The notes under the pieces were generated by a model that had not been told where the DNA came from, did no database searches, and saw only the letters and a list, made by a program, of their open reading frames with translations. From assembly GCF_016718685.1 (NCBI RefSeq), contig NZ_JADKCX010000034.1, forward strand, positions 12,931 through 76,930: DNA of 64,000 nt, written 5' to 3'. How positions within the stretch are numbered: position 1 is the stretch's first letter; every line of letters begins with the position of its first letter. The DNA comes from Haliscomenobacter sp. (lineage in GTDB: Bacteria > Bacteroidota > Bacteroidia > Chitinophagales > Saprospiraceae). A program made the position numbers and the translations under genes. Shown piece after piece: positions 16,945-26,991 of the stretch.

Positions 16945-18979
16945 TCAGGAGCGATGGGCATCAGGAACAATGATGTCGTACCCTTTTCCTTCCGGACAGG
17001 CATTCAGTTTTCCTCCGTAACTTTCGATGAAGGTTTTGATCAAGGAAATGTCCCAATAAGGTTTGGAATAAGTATGATTTTGAGTTGGACGGCTAGTGTC
17101 GATGATCAATTTCTTGTACATCGGCAAGCCGGATGGTGACGCCCTCTTCCGTTCTCCAGGCGCTTAAACTTATCGGAAAGGATTGCCTGTGGGGCCGATG
17201 CACCATGATCAAAAACAAATTGCGCAGGGCCATTTTGAGCATGGTCGGATCGCCATACAAGTATAAATCTTCAGGAATGTGGTATATGATGGGTGAAAAA
17301 GAATCATCCCCCAGGAGGCGGATGTTATTGTCCAGTTCATCGGTCAGGGATTTGAGTTGAAATTCCTGGCGCAAGGGCTGGTAGCGGTGCATTTGTACCC
17401 TTGCGGTGAACAGCAAATCCTCCATCAAGGTAATGGTACGCACCGTTTGTTGGTGCAATTGAGTCAAAATTATCGATTCCTGGGATTGCGTAAAGGACTT
17501 CGAGCTTAGGTTTAAATTGGCCAAAACATTTTGAATGCTTTGCAGCGGTGCCCTTAAATCGCGTGCAATGGTAGCAAAGAGTTGATCTTTGATTTGATTG
17601 AGGTCCAACAGTTGTTTTCTTTGGGTGTCGATGTCTGTCCCTTTCTGGGTGAGTATTTTGTTGGCGGCCTGGCGTTGCCGATAAAGCGAATAGATGCCCA
17701 GCCCGATGAGCAAAACCAAGCCTACTGTAATCATCATGATGTATTTCCACCATTTTATTTTGTTCAATCGACCCGCATAATACTGATCCAGGTTTTGTTG
17801 GGCTTCGAGCACAGAGAATGCTTCCAGTCGATTGGTTGATTCGGCTTTGGTGTCATCTGAAAAAATGCTATCGCTAATCATGCGGGCTTGTTTCAGGGCC
17901 TCGAGGCTGGGCTGGTATAATTTGAGCTTTTTCAGCACCGCAGAATAGGTGCGCAGCACCAAGGGTTGCAAAGTCTGAATTCCCTTGTTTTGAGCAATGG
18001 ACAAGGCATATTTGGCGTAGTGGTGGGCCGAGTCGAGTTGTCCCAAATGTAAAAAAATCCGCGCCATGTTTCGACAAGCTATGGTTTGTACCTGCGCATC
18101 TTCATTCAACGTACTCAGGTAATGCGCCCTGCGTGCAAAAGGAAGACCAAGTTTGGGGCGATTATCGAGTAGATAAAGATCACTCAGGTTGGCACAGGCG
18201 CTGGCTGTAATATAGTTCAAACCAAAAGGTTCGGTTTCCTGTAGTGCACCTTGTACATAATTGATGGCTACATCATTCTTTTTTTTGTGGCGATATACAG
18301 TACCCAGGTTGCTCAAGGTCATTGCTTTTACGGTAGGAGAAACGATCGTTTTTAGCTCTTTAACATTCAGTTTTAACAGATATTCTGCTTTTTCAAACTG
18401 TTGCAGTGAAACATAACTTTCCGCTAAATTGGCGCGGGTATGGCATCTGAGGTTCAATCCGGTGGGGCTTTTTTTGCATAAGGCGATGGCGCGGTAAGCA
18501 TATTCCATGGAGGTTGGATAATCTCCTTTCAAGGCAAAAACATTGGCCATATTTGAAAAATTCAGGGCCATGATCAAGGGTTGTTCTTCGATGTCGATCA
18601 AGTCACTGGATTTGAGGTAGTAATAAAGGGCCTTATCCAAATCAGCTTCATCAAAATACTCGTTGCCTTTGTTTCCAAAGGCTCGGGACATCAACACCTT
18701 ATCATCTAAGTTTTGCGCTAGATTTAGCGCTTGATTATTGTAAGTATAAGCTTCAGCAACGTTGGAGTACATGAGCTGGTCGTGTAAATCGAGCAGAACC
18801 GAGGCTTTCTCTGATTTAATTTCAACTTGAGTCAGTTTGTTTTGAAGTGCTGCAAGTTTGTTCGGGTCGTAGGGCGTCACTTGGGCATACAGCATTATGC
18901 CTTGTAGAAACACAAAGTTTAACAGGCTTGCCACGAAAAAAAATTGGCCTTTTAGTTTGGAATCATGAATGGTTTTCAC
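16945..18979 (-). CDS. TPR histidine-kinase-like protein lacking catalytic residues (pseudo-kinase); frameshift near the end
   Basis: Signal peptide, ~350 residues of periplasmic TPR repeats (for example GNKGNEYFDEADLDKALYYYLKSSDL), a membrane helix (WWKYIMMITVGLVLLIGLGIY, ~410-430), a coiled coil, then HisKA and HATPase-like parts. Compared with its neighbour at 18976-21062, the H-box ISHDLRSP reads IARDLRAP, so the phospho-acceptor His is Arg (R473). The N-box Asn is Ile, and the glycines of the DxGxG and GxGxG boxes are all replaced (ADVQEI; KPYWDISLIKTFIESYGGKL). It should neither bind ATP normally nor autophosphorylate. The last ~50 residues are in another frame (shift between about 17097 and 17127). 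Its start overlaps the stop of the upstream kinase by 4 bases (ATGA), so both are co-translated. A regulatory partner of that kinase is my inference. Confidence 0.8.
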
Positions 18980-21062
18980 GGTCTTGGCTGTTTTTTCGTT
19001 TTAATATCGTGTAACAGAATAGGGCCCTTGGACATAGTTTTTAAAGGCAAAACAATGGTAAAGGTGCAGCCTTCATTGGTTGAACATTCTCCTAATAATT
19101 TTCCGCCTTGATTTTCAATAAATTGCTTTACCAGAGACAGGCCCATCCCCGAGCCTACTTCGCCTTTGGTACCAAAGCGTGACAATTGCCCTTTGAGGGC
19201 TTTATCGAGTTGTTCAGGGCTCATTCCGATGCCGTAATCTTTGATTTGGATGGCACACTCATCGGGTTCCTGATGGGCACGGATTTCTACGGCTTGTCCG
19301 GCATGCGAAAATTTTACCGCATTGGCCAAAATGTTGCGTAGGGCCATCCTGATCATTCCTGGATCGCTGTACAAGGTGAAATCAGGATGAATTTCAATTT
19401 TGATGAGCACTGTTTTTTCCAAAAAAATGAGTTGAACGGCTTCACTTAGTTCTGCTATAATCGGTTGGAGTTTGAACTCTTTTTTGCTGGGTTGATAGCT
19501 GTTCATTTGTATTTTGGCCCAGTACAAGAGGTTTTCGAGCATTACACTGGTTTTGGCCGTTTGTTGATGCAAGAGTTCGAGCCAGCGCCGGCGGTCAGGG
19601 GGGGCAAGGTCTGGTTCATTGAGGGTGTCAAGTACCGCCTGGATGGCCCAAAGTGGAGAACGAAGATCGTGAGATATGACGGCAAAGAGCTGATCTTTGA
19701 CTTGACTGAGTTGCTCCAGCTGGTTCTTTTGTTCTTCAATCTTGACATTTTGTGCTTTGAGCTGGCGGTTGGCTTTTTGGCGGATTTGGACTTTGAACAA
19801 AAGAAAAAGGCTGATCAAAGCGGCCAAAAATACGGTCAATAACATGGCATAACGAATGAATCGTTCTCTTCTGAATTTATTTTCAAAAGCCTCTTCTAAT
19901 TCTCTCACTGCCCGGCGAATGGTCATTTCCTGCCGCAAACGTTCCGCTTTTAATTTTTGTGCTCCACTGGCAATGTTGTCTTCCAGTTCTTGTGCCTTTT
20001 CCAGGGCTAACAATGCGTCGAGGGATTTATTTTGTTGGGTTAAAATATTGGCCCGCTGAACCCAAATGTCCCGCTCGGTAGTATCCCGACCTTTGTACCG
20101 GGCTCCATGTAAAGCCATCGTATTGTACCACAGGGCTGAATCAAGGTTGTTTTCGGTAAAAAAAGCTTGGGCGATGAGGCGATTGCCGCAGTTTATCGCA
20201 TTGGAATCCTGGAGCTGGAGGGCAGCTTCTTTTTTCTTTACGCCATATATTTTAGCCTTTTGGATGCTGTCCAGAAGTAAACTCACCCGGCTGAGGTCAT
20301 CCAAAATGCCCATTTTTAAGTGGCCAAAATGGTTTGTTGTGGCAATTGCATCTGCACGTTTTAAGGCATTCAGGGCAACGAGGTATTTTTTTTGAGCTTC
20401 TTGATTTTGCCCCGTTGCGTACAGAATATCGCACAAATCGAAGGGGAGATTGACTTTTTTGGCCAAAGCTTCCCCTTTCATCAACGCTTCTGAGGCCAGA
20501 AAATACTTTTCATTTCCAGGTTACAGCGGCCAATGTGCGCATAAAATTTGACCAAAAGTGGCGTGTTTGGAGCAGTCTGTTTTTGCAATGTAGTGATGCC
20601 CAAATGGTAATAATCCAGTGCCTTTTGGTGATTCCACTGGCGTTGAAAAATGTTGCCCAAGTCGAGGTATACCTTGCTTTGATGGGTATATTTGCGGGAT
20701 TTTTGGAAATATTCTGCTGCGGTGATGAGGCTTTTTAAGGCATATTCGATATTGAGGCTGCGGTCGGCAATAATGCCCATGAGCTGATAATACCTTCCCC
20801 AGGTGATGTCTCGATTCAACTGCTTCACCAAAGGATTTACTTCAGTAAGGTAAGTTTTAGCCAGGCTGAGATCAGCATTAAGTTCTTTTTCAATTAAAGC
20901 CCAATAAGAATTGATTTTTTGTTCGATAGATAAGGTCGAGGATAGCATTATCGATCTAGATTGGGCCAATGGTTCAACAGGCCTTATGCCCCACATACTC
21001 AAACAGCTCATGAGCATCAATACCATATTTTTGCCGGCATAAGTGAGCCGTCGTTTTTCCAC
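18976..21062 (-). CDS. TPR sensor histidine kinase; one frameshift
   Basis: About 694 residues after correcting one frame break. Order: signal peptide, periplasmic TPR-like helices (YLDLGNIFQRQWNHQKALDYYHLG), a membrane helix (YAMLLTVFLAALISLFLLFKV), a coiled coil, HisKA with H-box FAVISHDLRSPL, and a HATPase domain with NAVKFS (N box), KDYGIGM (G1) and GSGMGLSLVKQF (G2). All catalytic residues are present. It would sense a signal outside the cytoplasmic membrane and phosphorylate a response regulator, probably the LytTR protein encoded opposite. The break lies at the T4 run 20507-20510 (A4 on the coding strand): one more A joins CNLEM to KKYFLASEALMKGEALA, so the apparent second start at 20484 is not real. 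The kinase-like gene follows with ATGA overlap. Confidence 0.88.
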
Positions 21063-21424
21063 GTCAATTGAATTTTGTTGTTCGCAGCAATGAGGGGAAA
21101 ACTTGCAAAAAAGGATGCAGCAACCAGCAGAAAGTCTTCAGTAAAAAATAAGGCACTTTGGTAAAAGATTTCCCTTAGTTTAGAAAACAAGGGAAGCTTA
21201 CAATCATTTGTACCGTACTTTAGTACCGTCAAAGAAGAATTTCTTTTCACGGTGAAGCTATCCTCAAAAGATATCGTGCGAATCTAATGTATTTGCATTA
21301 AAAATTCAAGTATTACAGTGTTCTATTGTTGGCGCCCTGCTTTCGGGGCGTTTTTTTTTATGTTTTTATTAACAATATACAAACGATAATTTTTGCGAAT
21401 TTTGACAAAAAAGTGCCCAATCTT
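21063..21424. other. Intergenic region with orphan terminator
   Basis: 362 bases between the divergent kinase gene and the DUF3667 gene. No protein-like frame. A plus-strand terminator-like hairpin is found at 21333-21359, before the start of the plus-strand gene; see that entry. Confidence 0.5.
21333..21359 (+). terminator. Intrinsic terminator with no gene upstream on its strand
   Basis: CGCCC (21333-21337) and GGGCG (21346-21350) form a short GC stem followed by nine T. On the plus strand no gene ends here: the kinase upstream runs the other way. It could end a small RNA starting in 21063-21330, or act as an attenuator in the leader of the DUF3667 gene, which starts at 21425. Confidence 0.5.
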
Positions 21425-22477
21425 ATGCAAGAAATAGATGCTACGATAAAGAAATGTTACAACTGTGCAGAAGCCTTACCTCAACATGCTAAATATTGCT
21501 TGCGCTGTGGACAAAAGCACAGCAAGGGTTTGGTCACCTTGCCTCAACTTTTTGCCGAATTGGTTGACGCCGTATTCAACATTGATTCCAAACTATACCG
21601 CACCTTGTTGCATATTTTTATTCCAGGCAAGTTGACGCAAGAATATTTTAAGGGGCGGCAAGTACGCTACGTAAGCCCGCTGCGTTTTTTCTTTTTTTGG
21701 GGGGTAGTCGCTTTTGCCTTGATGGCCAGTCTGGGGGGGAATCTGATTAACCTTCAGCAAACTATGGATTCAAGTTCCAGGCTTGGTAAGGCTTACGCTG
21801 AAAAATTCAACGTGACTTTTGATTCTGTGGCCAGTGTATTGAACCAAGAAATAGGGCTAAATAAAAGCGCTAATATTTTGTTGGATTCTTTGCGGCATCG
21901 TTTGCAAGTGGGCAAGAAGGACTCAAGTCAACTGGGCTATTTTTTACTCAAAGATGGGGCTTTTTCGCCTCAATCACTTGTCTTGTCCAATGCCGATGTT
22001 TTTACCCTCGATGTGGCTAGCATTTGCAAGAAATACAAGGTGGAGGGCAGCCTATCACGCTTTCAGGTGCAGCAGGGAGTCAAATTGATACGCGACCCTG
22101 AAGGCTATTCCAAATTCGTTTTAGGCAGTTTTACCTGGATGTTGCTCGTGATGTTGTTTGCGGTGGCACTAGCCTTGAAATTCATTTACATTCGTCGGAA
22201 GCGGTACTATGTCGAACACCTGATTTTTTCCATGCATTGCCACGCATTTACCCTCATGTTGATCGCCATCGGATTGATTTTTAAAGTTAAGGAAGGGGCT
22301 TTTTGGGGGGCTATTTCACTGGCAGTTGGATTGTACTTGTGGCTGGCGATGAAGCGATTTTACGGCCAACGCTGGGGCAAAACAACCTTGAAATTTTTCC
22401 TGGCAACTTCTGCCTACTTATTCATTTTTGTCTTTGCGCTGGGCATCACTTCCCTCATTGGCATCGCATTATTTTGA
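21425..22477 (+). CDS. DUF3667 membrane protein with N-terminal zinc ribbon
   Basis: 350 residues from the ATG at 21425; the frame is open further upstream but crosses the terminator hairpin, so the later start is preferred. Residues ~10-35 form a zinc ribbon with two CxxC pairs (KKCYNC and CLRCGQ). The DUF3667 core follows: NIDSKLYRTLLHIFIPGKLTQEYFKGRQVRYVSPLRFFFFW, then about five membrane helices in the C-terminal half (SFTWMLLVMLFAVALALKFIY, FTLMLIAIGLIFKV, FWGAISLAVGLYLWLA, FFLATSAYLFIFVFALGI). The family is widespread in Bacteroidota with no known function. gatB follows 36 bases later on the same strand but has its own promoter box. Confidence 0.82.
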   Translation: MQEIDATIKKCYNCAEALPQHAKYCLRCGQKHSKGLVTLPQLFAELVDAVFNIDSKLYRTLLHIFIPGKLTQEYFKGRQVRYVSPLRFFFFWGVVAFALMASLGGNLINLQQTMDSSSRLGKAYAEKFNVTFDSVASVLNQEIGLNKSANILLDSLRHRLQVGKKDSSQLGYFLLKDGAFSPQSLVLSNADVFTLDVASICKKYKVEGSLSRFQVQQGVKLIRDPEGYSKFVLGSFTWMLLVMLFAVALALKFIYIRRKRYYVEHLIFSMHCHAFTLMLIAIGLIFKVKEGAFWGAISLAVGLYLWLAMKRFYGQRWGKTTLKFFLATSAYLFIFVFALGITSLIGIALF

Positions 22478-22485
22478 GGTTTTGC

Positions 22486-22493
22486 TATATTTG
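22486..22493 (+). promoter_or_regulatory. Candidate -7 box for gatB
   Basis: TATATTTG is an exact TAnnTTTG match 20 bases before the gatB ATG (22514). The nearest upstream TTG at suitable range (22458-22460) is 25 bases away, a little far. Confidence 0.4.
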
Positions 22494-22513
22494 CGCCCGA
22501 AAACCAACACACT

Positions 22514-23973
22514 ATGGCCAATACCGCCTACGAAACCATCATCGGCTTGGAAGTACACGTTCAATTGGCAACCGCCAGCAAAGCTTTTTGTGCAGACGAT
22601 GCCAGCTTTGGGGGTGAGCCCAATACACAGGTCAGTTCCATTTCACTGGGACATCCCGGGACTTTGCCCAAAGCCAATGGTCGGCAAATTGAGTTTGCCA
22701 CACGGCTTGGCCTGGCTTTAGGCTGTCACATCAACGCGACCAATACCTTTGACCGCAAAAACTATTTTTACGCGGATTTGCCCAAAGGATATCAAATTAC
22801 CCAGGACAAGCAGCCGATTTGTGTTGGAGGAGAATTACCCATTAAGTTGGGCAATTCCTGGAAGACCATTCGGATTCACCACATCCATATGGAGGAAGAT
22901 GCTGGTAAGTCCATTCACACCATGGCTCCTCGCCACTCTTTCATCGATTTGAATCGCGCCGGAGTACCACTTTTGGAAATTGTGACCGAGCCAGATTTGC
23001 GCTCAGGTGAAGAAGTCGATGCGTTCATGACCGCGATGCGGCAATTGGTGCGGTATCTGGAAGTTTCAGATGGCAACATGGAACAAGGCTCATTGCGTTG
23101 TGATGTCAACATCTCGATTCGGGAGCAGGGTGCCACAATTTTGAACGACCGCTGTGAGGTGAAAAACGTCAATTCGATGAAATTTGCTCGTCAGGCCATC
23201 GATTATGAAGTGCAACGGCAGATTGGATTGGTGGAATCGGGTGGAAAAGTCAAACAACAAACCCTCAATTTTGATCCCAACACGGGCGTAACCTCTCCCT
23301 TGCGGGAAAAAGAAGACGCCCATGATTACCGCTATTTTCCGGAACCTGATCTGCCGCCAGTGGTTTTGTCTAATGCCTATATTGAGTCAATCAAAAATGG
23401 ACTGCCAGCGCTGCCACGGGAGCTGTACGCTCAATTGACTACCCAATATCAGCTGTCTGATTACGACGCCACCATTTTGATGGAGGAAAAAAATACTGGC
23501 GCGTTTTACCTCAATTTGGTGCAGCACACCAAGAATTATAAAGCTGCGGCCAATTTGGTCATCAACCGTATTTTGCCCTGGTGCCAGGAACAACGCCAAT
23601 CCTTGAGCAACTTCCCGCTGGATGCCAAACATCTCGCTGCCTTGATCCAATTGATTGAGGATGGCAAAATCAGCAATACTGCGGCGTATCAGCAGCTTTT
23701 CCCGGCCATGCTGACCAATCCTCAGCAGGCTCCGATGGCTCTGGCTGAGTCCCTCAATTTGCTGCAAAATTCAGATGGTGATTTTTTGCAAAAAATTGCC
23801 GAAGAAATTTTGGCTCAATTTCCAGACAAGGTCAAAGAATACCAGAAAGGAAAAAAAGGCCTGATTGGTTTTTTATGGGGGAGTTGATGAAACGCTCCAA
23901 AGGCAAAGCCGATCCGAAGGTGGCGACGAGGATTTTGGAAGAGATTATGAGAAAGGGCACTTGGAAAAGTTGA
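22514..23973 (+). CDS. gatB: Asp-tRNA(Asn)/Glu-tRNA(Gln) amidotransferase subunit B; frameshift near 3' end
   Basis: GatB binds the misacylated tRNA and converts its Asp or Glu to the amide together with GatA and GatC. The N-terminus YETIIGLEVHVQLATASKAFC is diagnostic, as are FDRKNYFYADLPKGYQITQ and SLRCDVNISIR. As read, the frame stops at 23887 with GLIGFLWGS. Adding one T to the T6 run at 23869-23874 restores the conserved end GFFMGELMKRSKGKADPKVA and on to a TGA at 23971-23973, 486 residues, the normal family size. Because the subunit is essential in organisms without direct Gln/Asn charging, the break is best explained as a sequence error. gatA and gatC are not in this window. Confidence 0.94.
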
Positions 23974-24104
23974 GAAGGGTGGGGGGGGTGGGGGTTACCG
24001 CGAGCGGCAAAGCAGGTTTTATTCGCTCAAAGAAAGAAAAATAACCCTGTCGCTTTGGTTTGTCCCGGTACCTCAACCTCCCCAACCTTCTCAACTTTTT
24101 CCTT
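23963..24104. repeat. Inverted repeat between convergent gatB and ABC gene
   Basis: GGAAAAGTTGAGAAGGGTGG (from 23963) pairs, with few mismatches, with CCAACCTTCTCAACTTTTTC (ending near 24103); arms are ~25 bases and the loop ~90 bases, containing a G-rich run (GGGTGGGGGGGGTGGGGG) on the left. The left arm overlaps the true end of gatB. It stands where gatB and the ABC ATPase gene (ends 24107) converge. Confidence 0.75.
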
Positions 24105-24106
24105 TT

Positions 24107-24724
24107 TTATTTGTAAGCCAAAATATTCACAGCGGAGTCACAAAAGGAATAATCCGTTTCCACATTGGAGGCGACGATGATGCTGCGCGAAGCGCCAAAT
24201 TCCGCAATTAGTTCCGCGTACCATTCTGTTCCTTGCGCATCCAGATTGGTGGTGGGTTCGTCTAGTAAAAGTAAAGGGGCGGAGGAACAAATGGCCAACA
24301 CCAATTTCAGGCGTTGTTTCATCCCCGAAGAAAAATTGCGCACCTCATTGGTACTTGAGCGCTCAAAACCCAGGAGGGCGATGATGTCTTTGGTGCTGAG
24401 CTTGTGTTGAAAAGGTTTGAATTTGCAATGAAAATCAATGGCTTCTTGCAAACTGAATTCCTCGATGAGCTCAATATAAGGTGCTGCGTAAGCCAAATGG
24501 GCATACACCTGGTCAAGTTCCAGTTTTTTGCCGGCTAGGCTATAATTTACCTTACCTTTTGAGGGGGTAAGGTGCCCACAAATCATTTTTAACAAGGTCG
24601 ACTTTCCGGAGCCGTTGGGACCAGTAATGGCCATGCGGCTTCCGGGTTCAATCAGCAGGTCAACGCCACGGAGAATCCAATCGCGGCGAAACCGTTTCCC
24701 TACTTGTTGCAGTTCAACCTTCAT
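24107..24724 (-). CDS. ABC transporter ATP-binding protein
   Basis: 205 residues from the ATG at 24724 (an upstream ATG at 24742 would add six residues and a larger overlap with lpxA). Walker A is GPNGSGKST (about residues 35-43), the signature is NFSSGMKQRLKL and Walker B LLLLDEPTTNLD, so it should hydrolyse ATP. The small size and single domain resemble CcmA/ABC-2 type exporter ATPases; the membrane partner is not in this window. Its start overlaps the end of lpxA by 11 bases, indicating translational coupling to the lipid A genes. Whether it serves lipid A or another cargo is not shown by the sequence. Confidence 0.9.
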   Translation of the reverse strand: MKVELQQVGKRFRRDWILRGVDLLIEPGSRMAITGPNGSGKSTLLKMICGHLTPSKGKVNYSLAGKKLELDQVYAHLAYAAPYIELIEEFSLQEAIDFHCKFKPFQHKLSTKDIIALLGFERSSTNEVRNFSSGMKQRLKLVLAICSSAPLLLLDEPTTNLDAQGTEWYAELIAEFGASRSIIVASNVETDYSFCDSAVNILAYK

Positions 24725-25523
24725 TGGTGAGTGCACTTCCATTGATGTGACGCAGGCCTTTCATGATCTCAGGCTTGTTGCGCACAAAATCCAGGATATT
24801 AGAGCGTTCGGTAGTGGGTTCAATCTGGCCTTCGATGATCTCAATGGCCTTCGATAAACGTACCCCTTTTACAAAAAGAATGCGGTAAATTTCATGGATG
24901 TGGTTGATTTGTTCCGCCGAAAAATTCCTGCGTTGCAGGCCGACAACATTGACCCCGGCATAAGAAAGCGGTTCGCGCGCAGCCTTCACAAAAGGAGGGA
25001 CGTGCTTGCGCACCAACGAACCACCAGCAATAAAGCTGTGGGCACCAATGCGGGTGAATTGCTGGACGGCAACCAGGCCTTCTAAAATGGCCCAATCTTC
25101 AATCTCGACATGGCCGGCCAGATTCACATTATTGGCCAGGATCACATGGTTTCCCAGGATACAATCATGAGCAACATGCGCATAGGCCATGATGAGGCAA
25201 TTATTGCCCACCACGGTACTGCCAGCGGCTGCGGTGCCCCGGTTGACCGTGACAAACTCCCGGATCGTGGAATTGTCTCCAATGGTAGCGGTAGTGATTT
25301 CACCCTGAAATTTCAGATCTTGAGGGATACCCGCGATGACTGCCCCGGGGAAGATACGTACATTGTTGCCGATACGGGCACCATCAAAAATGGTGACATT
25401 TGGCCCAATCCAGGTATTGTCTCCGATGACGACATCTTTGTCTATAAAACAAAATGGGCTGATCGTCACATTGGACCCGATTTTTGCATCGGGGTGTACA
25501 GAAGAAAGGTGCTGCTGGTTCAT
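24714..25523 (-). CDS. lpxA: UDP-N-acetylglucosamine acyltransferase
   Basis: 269 residues (E. coli 262). It transfers a 3-hydroxyacyl chain from ACP to the 3-OH of UDP-GlcNAc, the first step of lipid A synthesis, in the cytoplasm. The N-terminal two thirds are left-handed beta-helix hexapeptide repeats (IGSNVTISPFCFIDKDVVIGDNTWIGPNVTI). The catalytic His is in YAHVAHDCILGNHV, and the C-terminal helices include YAGVNVVGLQRRNFS and IYRILFVKG. The start at 25523 is chosen because it lies three bases after the lpxC-fabZ stop codon and gives the normal length; the frame is open upstream only inside that gene. Overlaps the ABC gene. Confidence 0.96.
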   Translation of the reverse strand: MNQQHLSSVHPDAKIGSNVTISPFCFIDKDVVIGDNTWIGPNVTIFDGARIGNNVRIFPGAVIAGIPQDLKFQGEITTATIGDNSTIREFVTVNRGTAAAGSTVVGNNCLIMAYAHVAHDCILGNHVILANNVNLAGHVEIEDWAILEGLVAVQQFTRIGAHSFIAGGSLVRKHVPPFVKAAREPLSYAGVNVVGLQRRNFSAEQINHIHEIYRILFVKGVRLSKAIEIIEGQIEPTTERSNILDFVRNKPEIMKGLRHINGSALTNEG

Positions 25524-25525
25524 CT

Positions 25526-26917
25526 TCAAGATCGCTTGACGATTTGGGCGGTTAGACCCGCTTCCGAAACAATTTTGTTGCCTACATAGATCGTTCCTTG
25601 CATTTGGCAAATCCCGCGACGGATGGGTGCCAGTAGCTCCATTTTTATCACTAGGGTATCACCCGGCGCTACTTTACTTTTAAATTTAGCTTCTTCGATC
25701 TTTAAAAAGTAAGTATCCCAGTTTCCCGGATCTGCCACGGTGGACAAGGCCAGTATCCCGCCAGTTTGTGCCATTGCCTCGATTTGAAGTACACCGGGAA
25801 AAACAGGGTTGCCAGGAAAATGTCCTTGGAAGAATCCTTCGTTAAAAGTAACATTTTTTATGCCAACTACATGACTATTTGATAGCTCGATAATTTTGTC
25901 AACTAGCAGAAAAGGGTACCGGTGAGGCAACCAGCTGGCAACTTTTACGGTGTCAAACAAGGGTTCTTTATCGGGGTCGTATTTGGGTTTTCCTTTGAGT
26001 TTGCGGTCTTCCAGGTATTGTTTCTTCAAGAGTTTGGTAAACTCATAATTGGCGGTGTGCCCGGGTTTAGTGGCAACTATTTTTCCCTTGATGGGTTTGC
26101 CCAACAAAGAAATGTCCCCAATCACATCGAGTAACTTGTGCCGGGCGGGTTCATTTTTGAACTGCAACTGCACGGTATTTAAGATTCCCTCCTTGTCAAT
26201 TTTGATGCTGGGTTTGCCCAGTTTGGTCGCCAGGTTATCCAATTCTTCCTGTTCAACGGGGCGGTCAGCAATCACAATGGCATTGTCGAGGTCTCCTCCT
26301 TTGATCAGGTTTTGACTAAAGAGGGCCTCCACTTCATGGAGAAACACAAAAGTCCGGCAAGGTGCGATATCTGTTTCGTAGTCGTCGAGGCTATAGAGTT
26401 GGGCATATTGTTGACCCAGAACCTTGGAGTTGAAATCAATCATGGTGATGACTTCGAAACCGTCGTGGGGAAGGGCCATCAGTTCTGCGCCCGTGGCCTC
26501 ATCCCGATAGGTGATGGGTTCGGTAATTTCGAAATATTCCCGATCTGCTTCCTGGTCTTCGGTCCCAGCTTCACTCAGGGCCTTGACAAAGTGGAAAGCG
26601 CTGCCATCCAAAATAGGAACTTCCGGGCCATCGATGGTCATCAAAATGTTGTCAATGCCCAATCCAACCAATGCGGATAAAACGTGTTCGATGGTACTGA
26701 CCTGCGCTTCGTCTGATTTAATGGTGGTGCCACGGGTAGTAGAAATGACCCGACTAACATCGGCATTCACAATAGGCTGGCCTGATAAATCTACCCGTTG
26801 GAATTTATGGCCATGATTTTCCGGTGCTGGGTTGAAGGTCAAAGTTACAACTTTACCCGTGTGCAAGCCCACTCCACTCAGCGAGGTGGCTTTTTTAATG
26901 GTACGTTGTTTGGTCAT
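25526..26917 (-). CDS. lpxC-fabZ: Bifunctional UDP-3-O-acyl-N-acetylglucosamine deacetylase / 3-hydroxyacyl-ACP dehydratase
   Basis: 463 residues, the fusion typical of Bacteroidota. Residues 1-~300 are LpxC, the zinc deacetylase committing to lipid A: SGVGLHTGK, the zinc His in STIEHVLSALVGLGIDN, the HKLLDVIGD zinc motif and the catalytic KPGHTAN. Residues ~315-463 are FabZ, the hot-dog dehydratase of fatty acid elongation: LPHRYPFLLVDKI (catalytic His) and FPGVLQIEAMAQTGG (catalytic Glu). Joining the enzymes may balance lipid A against phospholipid supply, since both draw on 3-hydroxyacyl-ACP. Lies between lpxD (74 bases upstream) and lpxA (2 bases downstream). A -7 box TACTTTTG is found on its own leader. 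Confidence 0.97.
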   Translation of the reverse strand: MTKQRTIKKATSLSGVGLHTGKVVTLTFNPAPENHGHKFQRVDLSGQPIVNADVSRVISTTRGTTIKSDEAQVSTIEHVLSALVGLGIDNILMTIDGPEVPILDGSAFHFVKALSEAGTEDQEADREYFEITEPITYRDEATGAELMALPHDGFEVITMIDFNSKVLGQQYAQLYSLDDYETDIAPCRTFVFLHEVEALFSQNLIKGGDLDNAIVIADRPVEQEELDNLATKLGKPSIKIDKEGILNTVQLQFKNEPARHKLLDVIGDISLLGKPIKGKIVATKPGHTANYEFTKLLKKQYLEDRKLKGKPKYDPDKEPLFDTVKVASWLPHRYPFLLVDKIIELSNSHVVGIKNVTFNEGFFQGHFPGNPVFPGVLQIEAMAQTGGILALSTVADPGNWDTYFLKIEEAKFKSKVAPGDTLVIKMELLAPIRRGICQMQGTIYVGNKIVSEAGLTAQIVKRS

Positions 26918-26943
26918 AATGAGTGTCTGCTGAGATGATTACG

Positions 26944-26951
26944 CAAAAGTA
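26944..26951 (-). promoter_or_regulatory. Candidate -7 box for lpxC-fabZ
   Basis: TACTTTTG on the minus strand fits TAnnTTTG in the 74-base gap after lpxD, with a predicted start ~20 bases before the ATG at 26917. It suggests lpxC-fabZ can be expressed apart from lpxD. The -33 side is unclear (TTG 13 bases away). Confidence 0.35.
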
Positions 26952-26991
26952 ATCGAATAATTATCAATTGAAAAATGCGGGTTGACTCGGG

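Noticed and set aside
20481..20484. Reading the kinase as two genes with an ATGA overlap
   Set aside because: The second frame is open upstream of its apparent TTG start and continues the protein (KKYFLASEALMKGEA) once one A is added, so it is a single gene with a frame break.
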